Source of the DNA: Dehalococcoidia bacterium
GTDB taxonomy: Bacteria; Chloroflexota; Dehalococcoidia; DSTF01; JACRBR01
DNA: 64,000 bases
Reading direction: 5' to 3'
Assembly: GCA_021462855.1 (NCBI GenBank)
Contig: JAJTXQ010000041.1
Coordinates: forward strand, 1-64,000
This document shows, piece by piece, positions 43,238 through 50,924 of the stretch. Both the position numbers and the translations under genes were made by a program. The notes under the pieces are model-generated. The model saw nothing but the letters and a program-made list of their open reading frames with translations. It searched no databases and was not told the DNA's origin. Position 1 is the first letter of the stretch; every line of letters begins with the position of its first letter.

Positions 43238-43726
43238 ATGGTGACGAGCGGCGGGGACGCGCCCGACTTCACGCTGCCGGGGCTGGATGGCCTGGACTAC
43301 GCGCTGCACGAGGCGCGCGGCAAGGGACCGGTGTTGCTGGCGATCTGGCAGGCCGGATGCGGCACGTGCCGGCTCGCGGCGCCGTACCTCAACCGCCTGC
43401 ACGGCGCGTACGAGAACCTGGGCTGGTCGTTCTGGGCGATCGCGCAGGACGGCGCCGAGCGGGCGCGCGAGTTCGTGCGCGCGCATGACTTCCGGCCCAC
43501 GGTGCTGATCGATGCGCCGGCGCTCGCCGTATCGGACGCCTACGACCCGGACGCAACGCCGACGCTCTACCTCATCGAGCCGGGGCAGGGCGTGACGGTC
43601 GAAAGCGGCGGATTTGACAAGGAAGCGCTGAACGAGATCTCGCGCCGCATCGCAGCGTATTCCGGGGCGGAGTACGTGGAGATCGCGCCGGCGGACGACG
43701 GCAATCCGCCCTACAAACCGGGTTGA
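43238..43726 (+). CDS. TlpA/thioredoxin-like redoxin
   Basis: A 162-residue cytoplasmic-looking redoxin of the AhpC/TSA-TlpA type: APDFTLPGLDGLDYALHEARG, the CGTC active site in IWQAGCGTCRLAAPYL, and a thioredoxin-like DATPTLYLIEPG cis-Pro region. No signal peptide or membrane helix, in contrast to the ResA-like protein at 22960. It may be an antioxidant or a reductant for a neighbouring protein; the partner is unknown. A TAGAGT box ten bases upstream and no strong ribosome binding site. Confidence 0.82.
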   Translation: MVTSGGDAPDFTLPGLDGLDYALHEARGKGPVLLAIWQAGCGTCRLAAPYLNRLHGAYENLGWSFWAIAQDGAERAREFVRAHDFRPTVLIDAPALAVSDAYDPDATPTLYLIEPGQGVTVESGGFDKEALNEISRRIAAYSGAEYVEIAPADDGNPPYKPG

Positions 43727-43806
43727 GGCCCGCTGCACCGGTAGGCCGTGTGCCTGCGCGCTTCCTTGACGGCCTCCAGCGCCGCCGCGCGAAGTAGACG
43801 TAATGA

Positions 43807-43835
43807 TTGACAGATGCGCCGGAAACAAAGACAAT
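43807..43835 (+). promoter_or_regulatory. Strong sigma-70-like promoter of the patatin gene
   Basis: TTGACA (43807-43812), 17-base spacer, GACAAT (43830-43835). It precedes an AGAGGTGA ribosome binding site and the ATG at 43885. The clearest promoter in the window. Confidence 0.8.
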
Positions 43836-43884
43836 CGCCGGCACATTACTCCATGCAGAGGAGCGCCCCGCCAGAGGTGATGCC

Positions 43885-44763
43885 ATGCGGGAGTTGAAGC
43901 TGGGCCTCGCGCTCGGCGCAGGAGGCACGAAGGGAGCCGCGCACGTCGGGGTGATGCGCGTGCTCGACGAGGCGGGGATCCGTGTCGACGCGGTCGCCGG
44001 CACGAGCATCGGCTCGCTGTACGGCGGGGCGTACGCCGTCGGACGGTCGTCCGAGGAGATGGAGGACGGCATCCGCACCTGCCCGCCGCAGGACGTGATC
44101 AACTTCTTCCGCCATCGCCTGAAGATCCGCCACAACAACCGCCTGGCGCGCCGCTTCTACGAGGCGCTGGCCGGCCACCGCATCGAAGACCTGCCGATCA
44201 AGTACGCGGCGACGGCGTCCGACATCGTCGAGAAGTCGCACGTGTTCCTCGACCGCGGCCCCCTCATCGACGCGATCGAGGCCAGCATCGCGATCCCCGT
44301 GATCGCGCGGCCGGTCGCGCACCAGGGGCGCTGGCTGCTCGATGGCGGCTTCTGGGACAGCGCGCCGGTCGACGCCTGCATGGCGCTCGGCGCCGATGTC
44401 GTCGTCTCGGTGGAGCTCGGGAACCCGGTGACGCTTCCGGAGCGGATCCACCGGCCGGCCGCGTGGCTGGCGCGGCGGCTCGACTTCGTGGGGCTGCGGC
44501 ACGCGCTCGCGGGCATCCCGTTCACCATCCACGCGACGACGCAGTTGCACGAGCGCGGGCGCGCGGCGCACGTCGTCATCCGGCCCTCGCTGAAGGGCGG
44601 CGGCGCTTCGCCGTTCCAGATGGTCAGCTGCCTCGATGCGGGGATGGCCAGCGCCCGGGAGGCGCTGCCGGCGATCCGCGCGCTGCTCGCCGGCGAAGCG
44701 CCGGCCGCCGTCGCCGGGGAGTACGTCGCCACGCCGCGCCTCGCGCTCGAACCGGGTACATAG
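43885..44763 (+). CDS. Patatin-like phospholipase
   Basis: A 292-residue serine lipase of the NTE/RssA type. The glycine-rich oxyanion loop GLALGAGGTKGAAHVGVM, nucleophile elbow VAGTSIGSLYGGAY (GTSIG) and the catalytic DGG in WLLDGGFWDSAPVDA are intact. It could hydrolyse phospholipids or lysophospholipids at the membrane. Start ATG 43885 has AGAGGTGA upstream. Single gene with its own strong promoter. Confidence 0.92.
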   Translation: MRELKLGLALGAGGTKGAAHVGVMRVLDEAGIRVDAVAGTSIGSLYGGAYAVGRSSEEMEDGIRTCPPQDVINFFRHRLKIRHNNRLARRFYEALAGHRIEDLPIKYAATASDIVEKSHVFLDRGPLIDAIEASIAIPVIARPVAHQGRWLLDGGFWDSAPVDACMALGADVVVSVELGNPVTLPERIHRPAAWLARRLDFVGLRHALAGIPFTIHATTQLHERGRAAHVVIRPSLKGGGASPFQMVSCLDAGMASAREALPAIRALLAGEAPAAVAGEYVATPRLALEPGT

Positions 44764-44776
44764 CCCGTAGGGGTGA

Positions 44777-44790
44777 AATTGACGTCAATT
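44777..44790. promoter_or_regulatory. Perfect 14-bp palindrome, candidate operator
   Basis: AATTGACGTCAATT is a perfect inverted repeat just after the patatin stop, overlapping a TTGACG that could be a -35 element (with a weak CTGTAA 19 bases on). Candidate operator for the small gene at 44945 or a terminator-proximal element. Confidence 0.45.
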
Positions 44791-44944
44791 CGGGGCGTTC
44801 GGCCTGTAACAACCGGCCGGGCGCTGCGTTAGGGTCTTTGGCGCTTCGCACCACGAGCCCCCGGCGGGATCCGTGGGAGTGGGTGCAAGCACCGCGACAG
44901 ATTCCCGGATGCCCGCCGATTCTGGAACTGACGAAGGCTTTGAC

Positions 44945-45133
44945 ATGACGAAGAACACGGCCGCCATCACGAATATCGAAGACGCCGCCGCCGCACGCTG
45001 GCTCACCAGGACGCTCAAGCCGGCGCGCGTCCACATCCTGGGCACGCCCACCGACGAGGCGATCGCCCGCATGCGCCTGCGGATCTTCGGCGAGGTGCCG
45101 GCGCGCAAGCCGCGCAAGATCATCGCCGCGTAA
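44945..45133 (+). CDS. Small hypothetical protein
   Basis: A 62-residue protein (MTKNTAAITNIEDAAAARWL, then KPARVHILGTPTDEAIARMRLRIFGEVPARKPRKIIAA) that I do not recognise. An upstream GTG at 44873 is in frame but lacks a good ribosome binding site; GAAGG 44933-44937 supports the ATG at 44945. Basic C-terminus could contact nucleic acid or membrane. A good terminator follows at 45159. It may be expressed from the palindrome-containing region. Confidence 0.6.
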   Translation: MTKNTAAITNIEDAAAARWLTRTLKPARVHILGTPTDEAIARMRLRIFGEVPARKPRKIIAA

Positions 45134-45158
45134 CGGCAACGACCCGGTAACGCGCGAG

Positions 45159-45184
45159 CGCCCGCCCATTGGCGGGCGTTTCGT
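45159..45184 (+). terminator. Intrinsic terminator
   Basis: CGCCCGCC / GGCGGGCG stem with CATT loop followed by TTTCGTTG; ends the small hypothetical gene. Confidence 0.8.
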
Positions 45185-45223
45185 TGTCTGTCGCGGTTGC
45201 CCGTGCCGATGCGGAGGCGCCGG

Positions 45224-45229
45224 TATACT
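45224..45229 (+). promoter_or_regulatory. -10 box for the MFS gene
   Basis: TATACT 35 bases before GTG 45265. Confidence 0.5.
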
Positions 45230-45264
45230 CCGGCATCCCGCACAGCCGAACGCCGGAGCGCCGT

Positions 45265-46494
45265 GTGAAGCTCGAGACCTGGGAGAAGAACCTCTACGCC
45301 GTCTGGGTCTCCCAGTTCCTCGCGCTCATGGGCGCCAACCTGGTCTTCCCGTTCATCCCGTTCTTCGTGCAGGACCTCGGCATCGAGTCCGACTCGGATG
45401 CGGCGCTGTGGTCGGGCGTCCTCGCCACGGCCACCGGCGTGATGCTGTTCATCTCGTCGCCGCTGTGGGGGTCGCTGGCCGACCGCTTCGGCCGCAAGAC
45501 GATGCTGCTGCGGGCGTACGCCGGCGCGACGGTGACGATCACGCTGCAGGCGGCGGTGACGAGCGTCTGGCAGCTGCTGGTGCTGCGGGGGTTGCAGGGC
45601 GCGTTCGTCGGCACGATCCCGGCGGCGACGGCGCTGGTCGCGGGCGGCACGCCGGCGCGGCGGATGGCGTACGCGCTCGGCCTGGTGCAGATGGCGGTGT
45701 TCACCTCGCAGACCGTTGGTCCGGTCGTCGGCGGGCTGATGGCCCAGGCCGTCGGGTTTCGCACGACGTTCGCGCTCGGCGGGCTGGCGTACGTGGTCTC
45801 GTTCGTCGTCTGCCTGGTGTTCGTGAAGGAGGACTTCCAGCGGCCGCTGCCGGGCGCGGAACGCCCTTCGTACGTCGAGAACCTGCGCGCCGTGATGCGC
45901 GTCCCGACGATGCTGCTGCTGATCACGGTGATGTTCCTCGTGTCGTCGGCGGCGGTGTTCGTGCGGCCCGTGGTCCCGCTGGTGGTCGAGGGGTTCACCG
46001 ACGCCAGCGTGGAGACGAAGTCCGGCTTTGTCTTCGCCGCGGTCGCGCTCACGAGCGCCATCGCTGCAGTGGCCTCCAGCCGTATTGCCGCGCGCACGGG
46101 CTATCGCAACATGCTCGTCGTCGCCACGCTCGGCGCGGGCATTGCGTACATCCCGGTGGGCGTCGCCAACAGCATGCTGCCGTTGATGGTGCTGATGGCG
46201 CTCGTCGGCGTATTCAGCGGCGCGATGATCCCGATGGTGAACGCGCTGATCGGGGCCAGCGCGCCCGATGGCAAGCACGGTTCGGCATTCGGGCTCGTCG
46301 GCAGCGCGCAAGCACTGAGCTTCGCCATCGCGCCGCTGCTTGGCGGGCTGACGGCGCAGCGGCTGGGCATCCACGCCGGCTTCCCGATCATCGGCGCGAT
46401 GCTCGTCGCGGTGTCGGTGCTGGCATGGCTGACCGTGCGCGAACCCGCGTCGATGCGCGAAGAGGCGCGCGAGCCGGAGGCGGCGCCGGCGTAA
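45265..46494 (+). CDS. MFS transporter, drug-exporter type
   Basis: A 409-residue membrane protein with 12 helices. MFS motif A is GSLADRFGRKTMLLRAYAG between helices 2 and 3, and a motif C-like segment QTVGPVVGGLMAQ is in helix 5, both pointing to a proton-driven drug/metabolite exporter. The second half repeats the pattern (SRIAARTGYRNMLV). GTG start at 45265 is preferred because CGGAG precedes it and the hydrophobic core starts soon after; upstream residues to 45169 belong to the terminator region. Substrate unknown. Confidence 0.88.
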   Translation: MKLETWEKNLYAVWVSQFLALMGANLVFPFIPFFVQDLGIESDSDAALWSGVLATATGVMLFISSPLWGSLADRFGRKTMLLRAYAGATVTITLQAAVTSVWQLLVLRGLQGAFVGTIPAATALVAGGTPARRMAYALGLVQMAVFTSQTVGPVVGGLMAQAVGFRTTFALGGLAYVVSFVVCLVFVKEDFQRPLPGAERPSYVENLRAVMRVPTMLLLITVMFLVSSAAVFVRPVVPLVVEGFTDASVETKSGFVFAAVALTSAIAAVASSRIAARTGYRNMLVVATLGAGIAYIPVGVANSMLPLMVLMALVGVFSGAMIPMVNALIGASAPDGKHGSAFGLVGSAQALSFAIAPLLGGLTAQRLGIHAGFPIIGAMLVAVSVLAWLTVREPASMREEAREPEAAPA

Positions 46495-46550
46495 ACCCGC
46501 GCGCGCTGCTTGGTATCCTTCGGATCCACGCACAAGAAGAGGAGACCACA

Positions 46551-47267
46551 TTGAGCAAGCTCGCAGACAAGATCCGCAAAGCCGCGCGCGGCGAGCCACA
46601 GCCGCTCGGCTTCGTCGCCGCGCGGTCGCAGGCGACGGCGACGATGGTGCTGGCCGGCATCGCGAAGAACGCGGGCGATGCCGCCGAGCTCGCCCGACGC
46701 GGCGCCGATACCGTGATCGTGAGCTCGCCCAAACCCGCGGACGGCAAGCAGGGCGACGTGGCCTGCGGCGCGCACATCGCCGGCGATGACGACGCGAAGG
46801 CGTATCGCGAGGGTGGCTTCGACTTCGTCGTGTTCGACCCGGACCGCACATCGTCGACAGCCGTCCTGGAAGAGGAGATCGGCTATGTCCTCTCGCTCCC
46901 GAAGGATGTGACCGATGTCGAACTGCGCGCGATCGAGGGCTTTCGGCTCGACGCGATCGATGTCGGCGCGGTGGAGCGATCGCTCACGGTGCGGCGGCAG
47001 ATCGACCTGCGGCGCGTCTTCGCGCTGGCGCACAAGCCGCTGATGGCGCGCGTGGCGGCGGACATCGACGTTCGCGCGCTGCAGGCGCTTCGCGACACGA
47101 ACGTGCTGGTGGTGGCGGTCGAAGGGGCGGACAACGTCGAGCGGCTGCGGAAGACGATCGACGCGTTGCCGCCGCGCAGCAAGCGCCGCGAGGACGGCGA
47201 CCGCCCTGCGCCGCTCGTGCCCGCCGCCGCATCGGCCGGCGATGCGGATGACGACGACGACGATTAG
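46551..47267 (+). CDS. Unknown protein with TTG start and Asp tail
   Basis: A 238-residue soluble protein. The start is TTG at 46551, because GAGGAGA lies five bases before it and the first residues are SKLADKIRKAARGEPQPLGF. The core alternates strands and helices: GFVAARSQATATMVLAGIAKNAGDAAELARRGADTVIVSSP, then CGAHIAGDDDAKAYREGGFDFVVFDPDRTSS; the later part VEGADNVERLRKTIDALPPRSKRRED ends in a poly-Asp tail DADDDDDD. Strand-helix-strand layout resembles TIM-barrel (e.g. phosphate-binding) parts, but I recognise no family. No neighbours that suggest function. Confidence 0.75.
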   Translation: MSKLADKIRKAARGEPQPLGFVAARSQATATMVLAGIAKNAGDAAELARRGADTVIVSSPKPADGKQGDVACGAHIAGDDDAKAYREGGFDFVVFDPDRTSSTAVLEEEIGYVLSLPKDVTDVELRAIEGFRLDAIDVGAVERSLTVRRQIDLRRVFALAHKPLMARVAADIDVRALQALRDTNVLVVAVEGADNVERLRKTIDALPPRSKRREDGDRPAPLVPAAASAGDADDDDDD

Positions 47268-47400
47268 ATCCGGGCGGCGATCCTGCAAGGCGCGTGCAAT
47301 CCGTCACGCGTGACCGTTTGCCGCAAGCTTGACGCGCGCCGGCGTAGGATGCCCCTGACGGTCCGGATCGCAGCGGCTCCCCCCTGCATCCACCGAGAAG

Positions 47401-47426
47401 CGAAGCGCGCAGCAATGCGCGCTTCG
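47401..47426. other. Hairpin in a 297-base gap
   Basis: CGAAGCGCGC / GCGCGCTTCG with loop AGCAAT, extended by GAGA/TCTC at its ends. No T-tract, so a weak terminator of the preceding gene, or part of a small RNA. The rest of the 47268-47564 gap holds only a CATACT -10-like box near 47518 for the NUDIX gene. Confidence 0.4.
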
Positions 47427-47564
47427 TCTCGTACCGGCCGCGGCGGGTCGGCGGCGGCGCGTCGCAGCGCGCCCGGGACGGCTGTCAACGCATCTACCGG
47501 CGCGCCGGCGCGATCGCCCATACTGAAGGTCATGCCTGTTTCGGGCTGAGGGAAACGGAGAAGC

Positions 47565-48779
47565 ATGGCCGAGCCACGCTATGTCCCGCGTTCGATCTCC
47601 GCCGGCGTGATCCTCGTCGATCCGCACGGCCGCGTGCTGATGCAGTTGCGGGACGATGACCCGCGCATCATGTACCCGGGGCACTGGGGCCTCACCGGCG
47701 GCGCCGCCGACAAGGACGAGCCGCCCGAGGACACCGCCCGCCGCGAGGTGCGCGAGGAGACGGGCATCGACTTGGAGCACTTCGAGCCGTTCCGCGCGTA
47801 TTACTTCGCCGGCGCGCCCGCAGCGAAGCCATCGTCGCGGGCGCGAGCGGAGTACGAACTCTACATCTATCACGCCGCCTGCACGACGCCGCTCGAAGAC
47901 ATGATCTGCGGCGAGGGCCGCGAGCTGCGCTTCCTCGCGCCGGAGGAGATCGGCGCGCTCGACATCGCCTACAACCACCGCGAGGTGCTGGCGGAGTTCT
48001 TCGCGTCGCCGGCGTACCGGCTCTACGTGAGCGGCGTGCCGTTCGAGGACGGCGGAGGGTCGCACATCGACCCGCGCGACCGCTTTCTCGCCGACCTCGA
48101 CGCCGGTGCGCCGTGGTTCGAGGCGCTGATGAGCGCGATCGCCACGTGGGAGCGTGCCGAAGAGCGCGCCGGCGACCGCGAGTACCGCTACCTCGTCGGC
48201 GGCGAGGCGTTCGACTGGCTGTTGCTCGCCGAGCGGCTCGCCGGCGACCCGGCCGCGCGCGTCGACCGGTCGGAGGTGGAGCGGCTGTTGTTCCACGGCA
48301 TCGCGCCGGACGGCGACGGGCGGCCGATCGAGGACGCGCGCCTGCGCGAGCTGATCGGCGAGGCGAAGCACCGCGCGCACCTCAACTACGTCTACGGCGT
48401 GACGGTCGAGGAGGCGCTGCAGTACGCCGTCGAACTCGAGGTGGCGAAGGAGCGCAGCGCCGTGTCGATCCGCGATCCGCGCGCCGACCCGGAGCTCGCC
48501 GATCCCGTGTTCGAGCGCATCTACGGCAAGGCGCGCGTGTCGCTGCTCGGCGAGTTCCGCGAGGAGCGCGGGTTGGCACACGCGGCAGCGGTCACGCTCG
48601 GCGAGTTGCGCGAGTTCACGTACTGGCTGTTCAAGTACCGCGTGAAGCACAGCGAGCCGGCGCGCGTCGCCTCCGACACGCGCAAGGCGCTGGCGCAGCT
48701 GTCGGCGATCGAGGATGCCGTGCGCCGGGCGCGCGCCCGCGCCGACGCCGATCGCGCACCCGCCGCCGTCCCGCAATGA
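47565..48779 (+). CDS. NUDIX hydrolase with unknown C-terminal domain
   Basis: A 404-residue fusion. Residues 10-150 are a NUDIX domain with a perfect Nudix box (Gly46 to Ile68: GAADKDEPPEDTARREVREETGI), preceded by GHWGLTGG. Residues about 180-380 form a helical, acidic domain of unknown type (GGEAFDWLLLAERLAGD, then LRELIGEAKHRAHLNYVYGVTVEEALQYAVE and LREFTYWLFKYRVKHSEPARVASDTRKAL). NUDIX enzymes cleave nucleoside diphosphate derivatives; the second domain probably decides substrate or partner. I recognise no family for it. Followed at 10 bases by a hydroxyacid dehydrogenase. Confidence 0.85.
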   Translation: MAEPRYVPRSISAGVILVDPHGRVLMQLRDDDPRIMYPGHWGLTGGAADKDEPPEDTARREVREETGIDLEHFEPFRAYYFAGAPAAKPSSRARAEYELYIYHAACTTPLEDMICGEGRELRFLAPEEIGALDIAYNHREVLAEFFASPAYRLYVSGVPFEDGGGSHIDPRDRFLADLDAGAPWFEALMSAIATWERAEERAGDREYRYLVGGEAFDWLLLAERLAGDPAARVDRSEVERLLFHGIAPDGDGRPIEDARLRELIGEAKHRAHLNYVYGVTVEEALQYAVELEVAKERSAVSIRDPRADPELADPVFERIYGKARVSLLGEFREERGLAHAAAVTLGELREFTYWLFKYRVKHSEPARVASDTRKALAQLSAIEDAVRRARARADADRAPAAVPQ

Positions 48780-48789
48780 CGCGGCCGCG

Positions 48790-49758
48790 ATGACACCGCG
48801 CCCGCGCGTCTTCGTCACGCGCACGCTGCCGGGCGACGCCGTCGACGAGCTCGCGCGGCACGCGGAGGCCGAAGTATGGCCGGGCGGCCTGCCGCCGCCG
48901 TACGACGCGCTCGCATCGCACGTGGCCGGCGCCGATGCGGTCATCTGCCTGCTCACCGACCGCATCGATGCCGCGCTGATCGCCGGCGCGCCGCGCCTGC
49001 GCGCGATCAGCAACGTCGCCGTCGGCTACGACAACATCGATGTCGCGGCCGCGACGGCGCGCGGCATCCCCGTCGGCAACACGCCGGGCGTGCTGACCGA
49101 GGCGACGGCGGACCTGGCGTTCGCGCTGATCCTGGCGGCCGCGCGCCGGATCAGCGAGGCGGAGCGATACGTGCGTGACGGCCGCTGGCGCACGTGGGAT
49201 CCGAACCTGCTCCTCGGCATGGAACTGCACGGGGCGACGATCGGCATCGTCGGCATGGGGAAGATCGGGCGGGCGGTGGCGCGCCGCGCGGCCGGGTTCG
49301 GCATGCGCATCGTGTACGCGTCTCGCGGCGACGCTGAAGGCGCGCCGGGCGCACGCATGCCGCTCGACGCGCTGCTGCGCGCGGCGGACATCGTGACGCT
49401 GCACGCGCCGCTCACCGATGAGACGCGCGGGATGATCGGCGAGCACGAGCTGCGGTCGATGAAGCCGGCGGCGCTGCTCATCAACACCGCGCGCGGCGCG
49501 ATGGTCGACCAGGCGGCGCTCGCGCGCGCCCTCAACGAGGGCTGGATCGCCGGCGCCGGGCTCGATGTCGCGGATCCGGAGCCGGTCCCGGCGGGCGACC
49601 CGCTGCTCGCCGCACCGAACCTCGTGCTGCTCCCGCACATCGGCAGCGCGACGGTGGCCACGCGCACGCGCATGGCGGCGATGGCCGTGGAGAACTGCCT
49701 CGCGGCGCTCCGCGGCGACCGCATGCCGCACTGCGTGAACCCGCGGGTGTACGGCTGA
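48790..49758 (+). CDS. D-2-hydroxyacid dehydrogenase (glyoxylate/hydroxypyruvate reductase-like)
   Basis: A 322-residue NAD(P)-dependent D-isomer dehydrogenase. VGYDNIDVAAATARGIPVGNTPGVLTEATADLAFALILAAARR is characteristic of glyoxylate/hydroxypyruvate reductases; the cofactor motif is IGIVGMGKIGRAVARRA, catalytic Arg in LINTARGAMV, acid in the AGLDVADPEPVPAG stretch and the His in LLPHIGSATV. The start at 48790 immediately follows the NUDIX gene and the two are likely co-transcribed. A paralogue lies on the minus strand at 49848. Confidence 0.92.
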   Translation: MTPRPRVFVTRTLPGDAVDELARHAEAEVWPGGLPPPYDALASHVAGADAVICLLTDRIDAALIAGAPRLRAISNVAVGYDNIDVAAATARGIPVGNTPGVLTEATADLAFALILAAARRISEAERYVRDGRWRTWDPNLLLGMELHGATIGIVGMGKIGRAVARRAAGFGMRIVYASRGDAEGAPGARMPLDALLRAADIVTLHAPLTDETRGMIGEHELRSMKPAALLINTARGAMVDQAALARALNEGWIAGAGLDVADPEPVPAGDPLLAAPNLVLLPHIGSATVATRTRMAAMAVENCLAALRGDRMPHCVNPRVYG

Positions 49759-49847
49759 CGCGGTGGCACGCCGTTGACCAGCGGCGTTCGTGGTCGGCGC
49801 CTGCTGACCGGGCAGCTGCGCTTACACGCGCGCTGTCATTCCCCGGC

Positions 49848-50924
49848 TCAGTAGCCGCGCGCCGGGTCGACGACGTTCTCGAGCGGCTCGCCGGCGAGAT
49901 AGCGGCGCAGGTTGCGCGCGAAGATCTCCACCGCGCGCTCGTTGTATCGCTCGGTGCCGCCGGAGATGTGCGGCGTCAGGATCACGTTCTCCATCGACCA
50001 GAACGGATGCTCCGGCGCCAGCGGCTCGCGGTCGAACACGTCGAGCGCGGCGCCGGCGATCCACCCCTCGCCCAGCGCGCGGACGAGGTCCGCTTCGACC
50101 GTCACGGGCCCGCGGGCGATGTTCACGAGCAGCGCGGTGGGCTTCATCGACCGCAGCTCGCGCTCGCCGATCATGCCGCGCGTCTCCGACGTGAGGGGGA
50201 CGCAGAGCACGACGTAGTCGCTCTCGGCGAGTACGCGACCGAGCTCCGCCGCGGGCAGGATCTCGTCGGCGTACGAGGCGATCCCGGACGACCGCACGGA
50301 GCGCTTCGTCGCGATGACGCGGCAGCCGAACGCCTTCGCCAGCCGCCCGACCTCGGCGCCGATATGGCCGATGCCGACGATGCCGACGGTCTTGCCGTAC
50401 AGCTCCGTCGGCGCGAAGCGCACCCATTCGTGCGCCGCCTGCGCGCGCATCGCCCGCGGCATGCCCTTCGCCCACATGAGCATCGTGCACAGCACGTGCT
50501 CGCCGATCGGGGTCGCGTGCAGGCCGCTGACCGTCGTCACGGTGATCCCCTGCTCGACGAAGCCGCTGTTGAGCAGCCGGTCGGCGCCGGCGCTCGTCAG
50601 CTGGATCCACCTGAGGCGCGGGGCGGCCTCGCGCAGCGTCTTGGGCGCTGCGACTGCGTCCTTCGCCCTGGCGTCCGTGAGCGCGGTGTGCAGGTCCGCA
50701 CCCCAGAAGCCGAAGACGACTTCCGCGCGGTCGAAGGCGCCGTGCAACCCTTCGGCGACGGCCTCGCGCTCGCGTTCGCTCGGGTATTTGAACCCGCGCA
50801 GCATCTTCCGCTGGTCGGAGCCGAGCACCTCGATCTCGATCCGCCCGGGCGCGACCGCGCGGATCGTGTCGACCAGTTCCGGTTCCAGCGCGAAGGTGAT
50901 GAGGATGCGGGCGGGCTCCGTCAT
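49848..50924 (-). CDS. Second D-2-hydroxyacid dehydrogenase
   Basis: A 358-residue member of the same superfamily but a different branch. Motifs: WIQLTSAGADRLLNSGF, TVSGLHATPIGEHVLCTMLMW, cofactor fold VGIVGIGHIGAEVGRLA, LVNIARGPV (catalytic Arg), ALDVFDREPLAP and LTPHISGGTERYNERA (catalytic His). The longer catalytic domain suggests a substrate other than glyoxylate. Starts at 50924 overlapping the lysA stop by ATGA, so the two are one operon. No evidence links it to lysine metabolism. Confidence 0.9.
   Translation of the reverse strand: MTEPARILITFALEPELVDTIRAVAPGRIEIEVLGSDQRKMLRGFKYPSEREREAVAEGLHGAFDRAEVVFGFWGADLHTALTDARAKDAVAAPKTLREAAPRLRWIQLTSAGADRLLNSGFVEQGITVTTVSGLHATPIGEHVLCTMLMWAKGMPRAMRAQAAHEWVRFAPTELYGKTVGIVGIGHIGAEVGRLAKAFGCRVIATKRSVRSSGIASYADEILPAAELGRVLAESDYVVLCVPLTSETRGMIGERELRSMKPTALLVNIARGPVTVEADLVRALGEGWIAGAALDVFDREPLAPEHPFWSMENVILTPHISGGTERYNERAVEIFARNLRRYLAGEPLENVVDPARGY

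Noticed and set aside
47318-47346. Small RNA promoter (TTGACG/TAGGAT) before the hairpin at 47401
   Set aside because: Spacer between the hexamers is about 10 bases or 21 with the alternative, both out of range.
47304-49013. 569-residue minus-strand frame opposite the NUDIX gene
   Set aside because: Antisense shadow with Arg/Ala/Glu-rich composition and no motifs.
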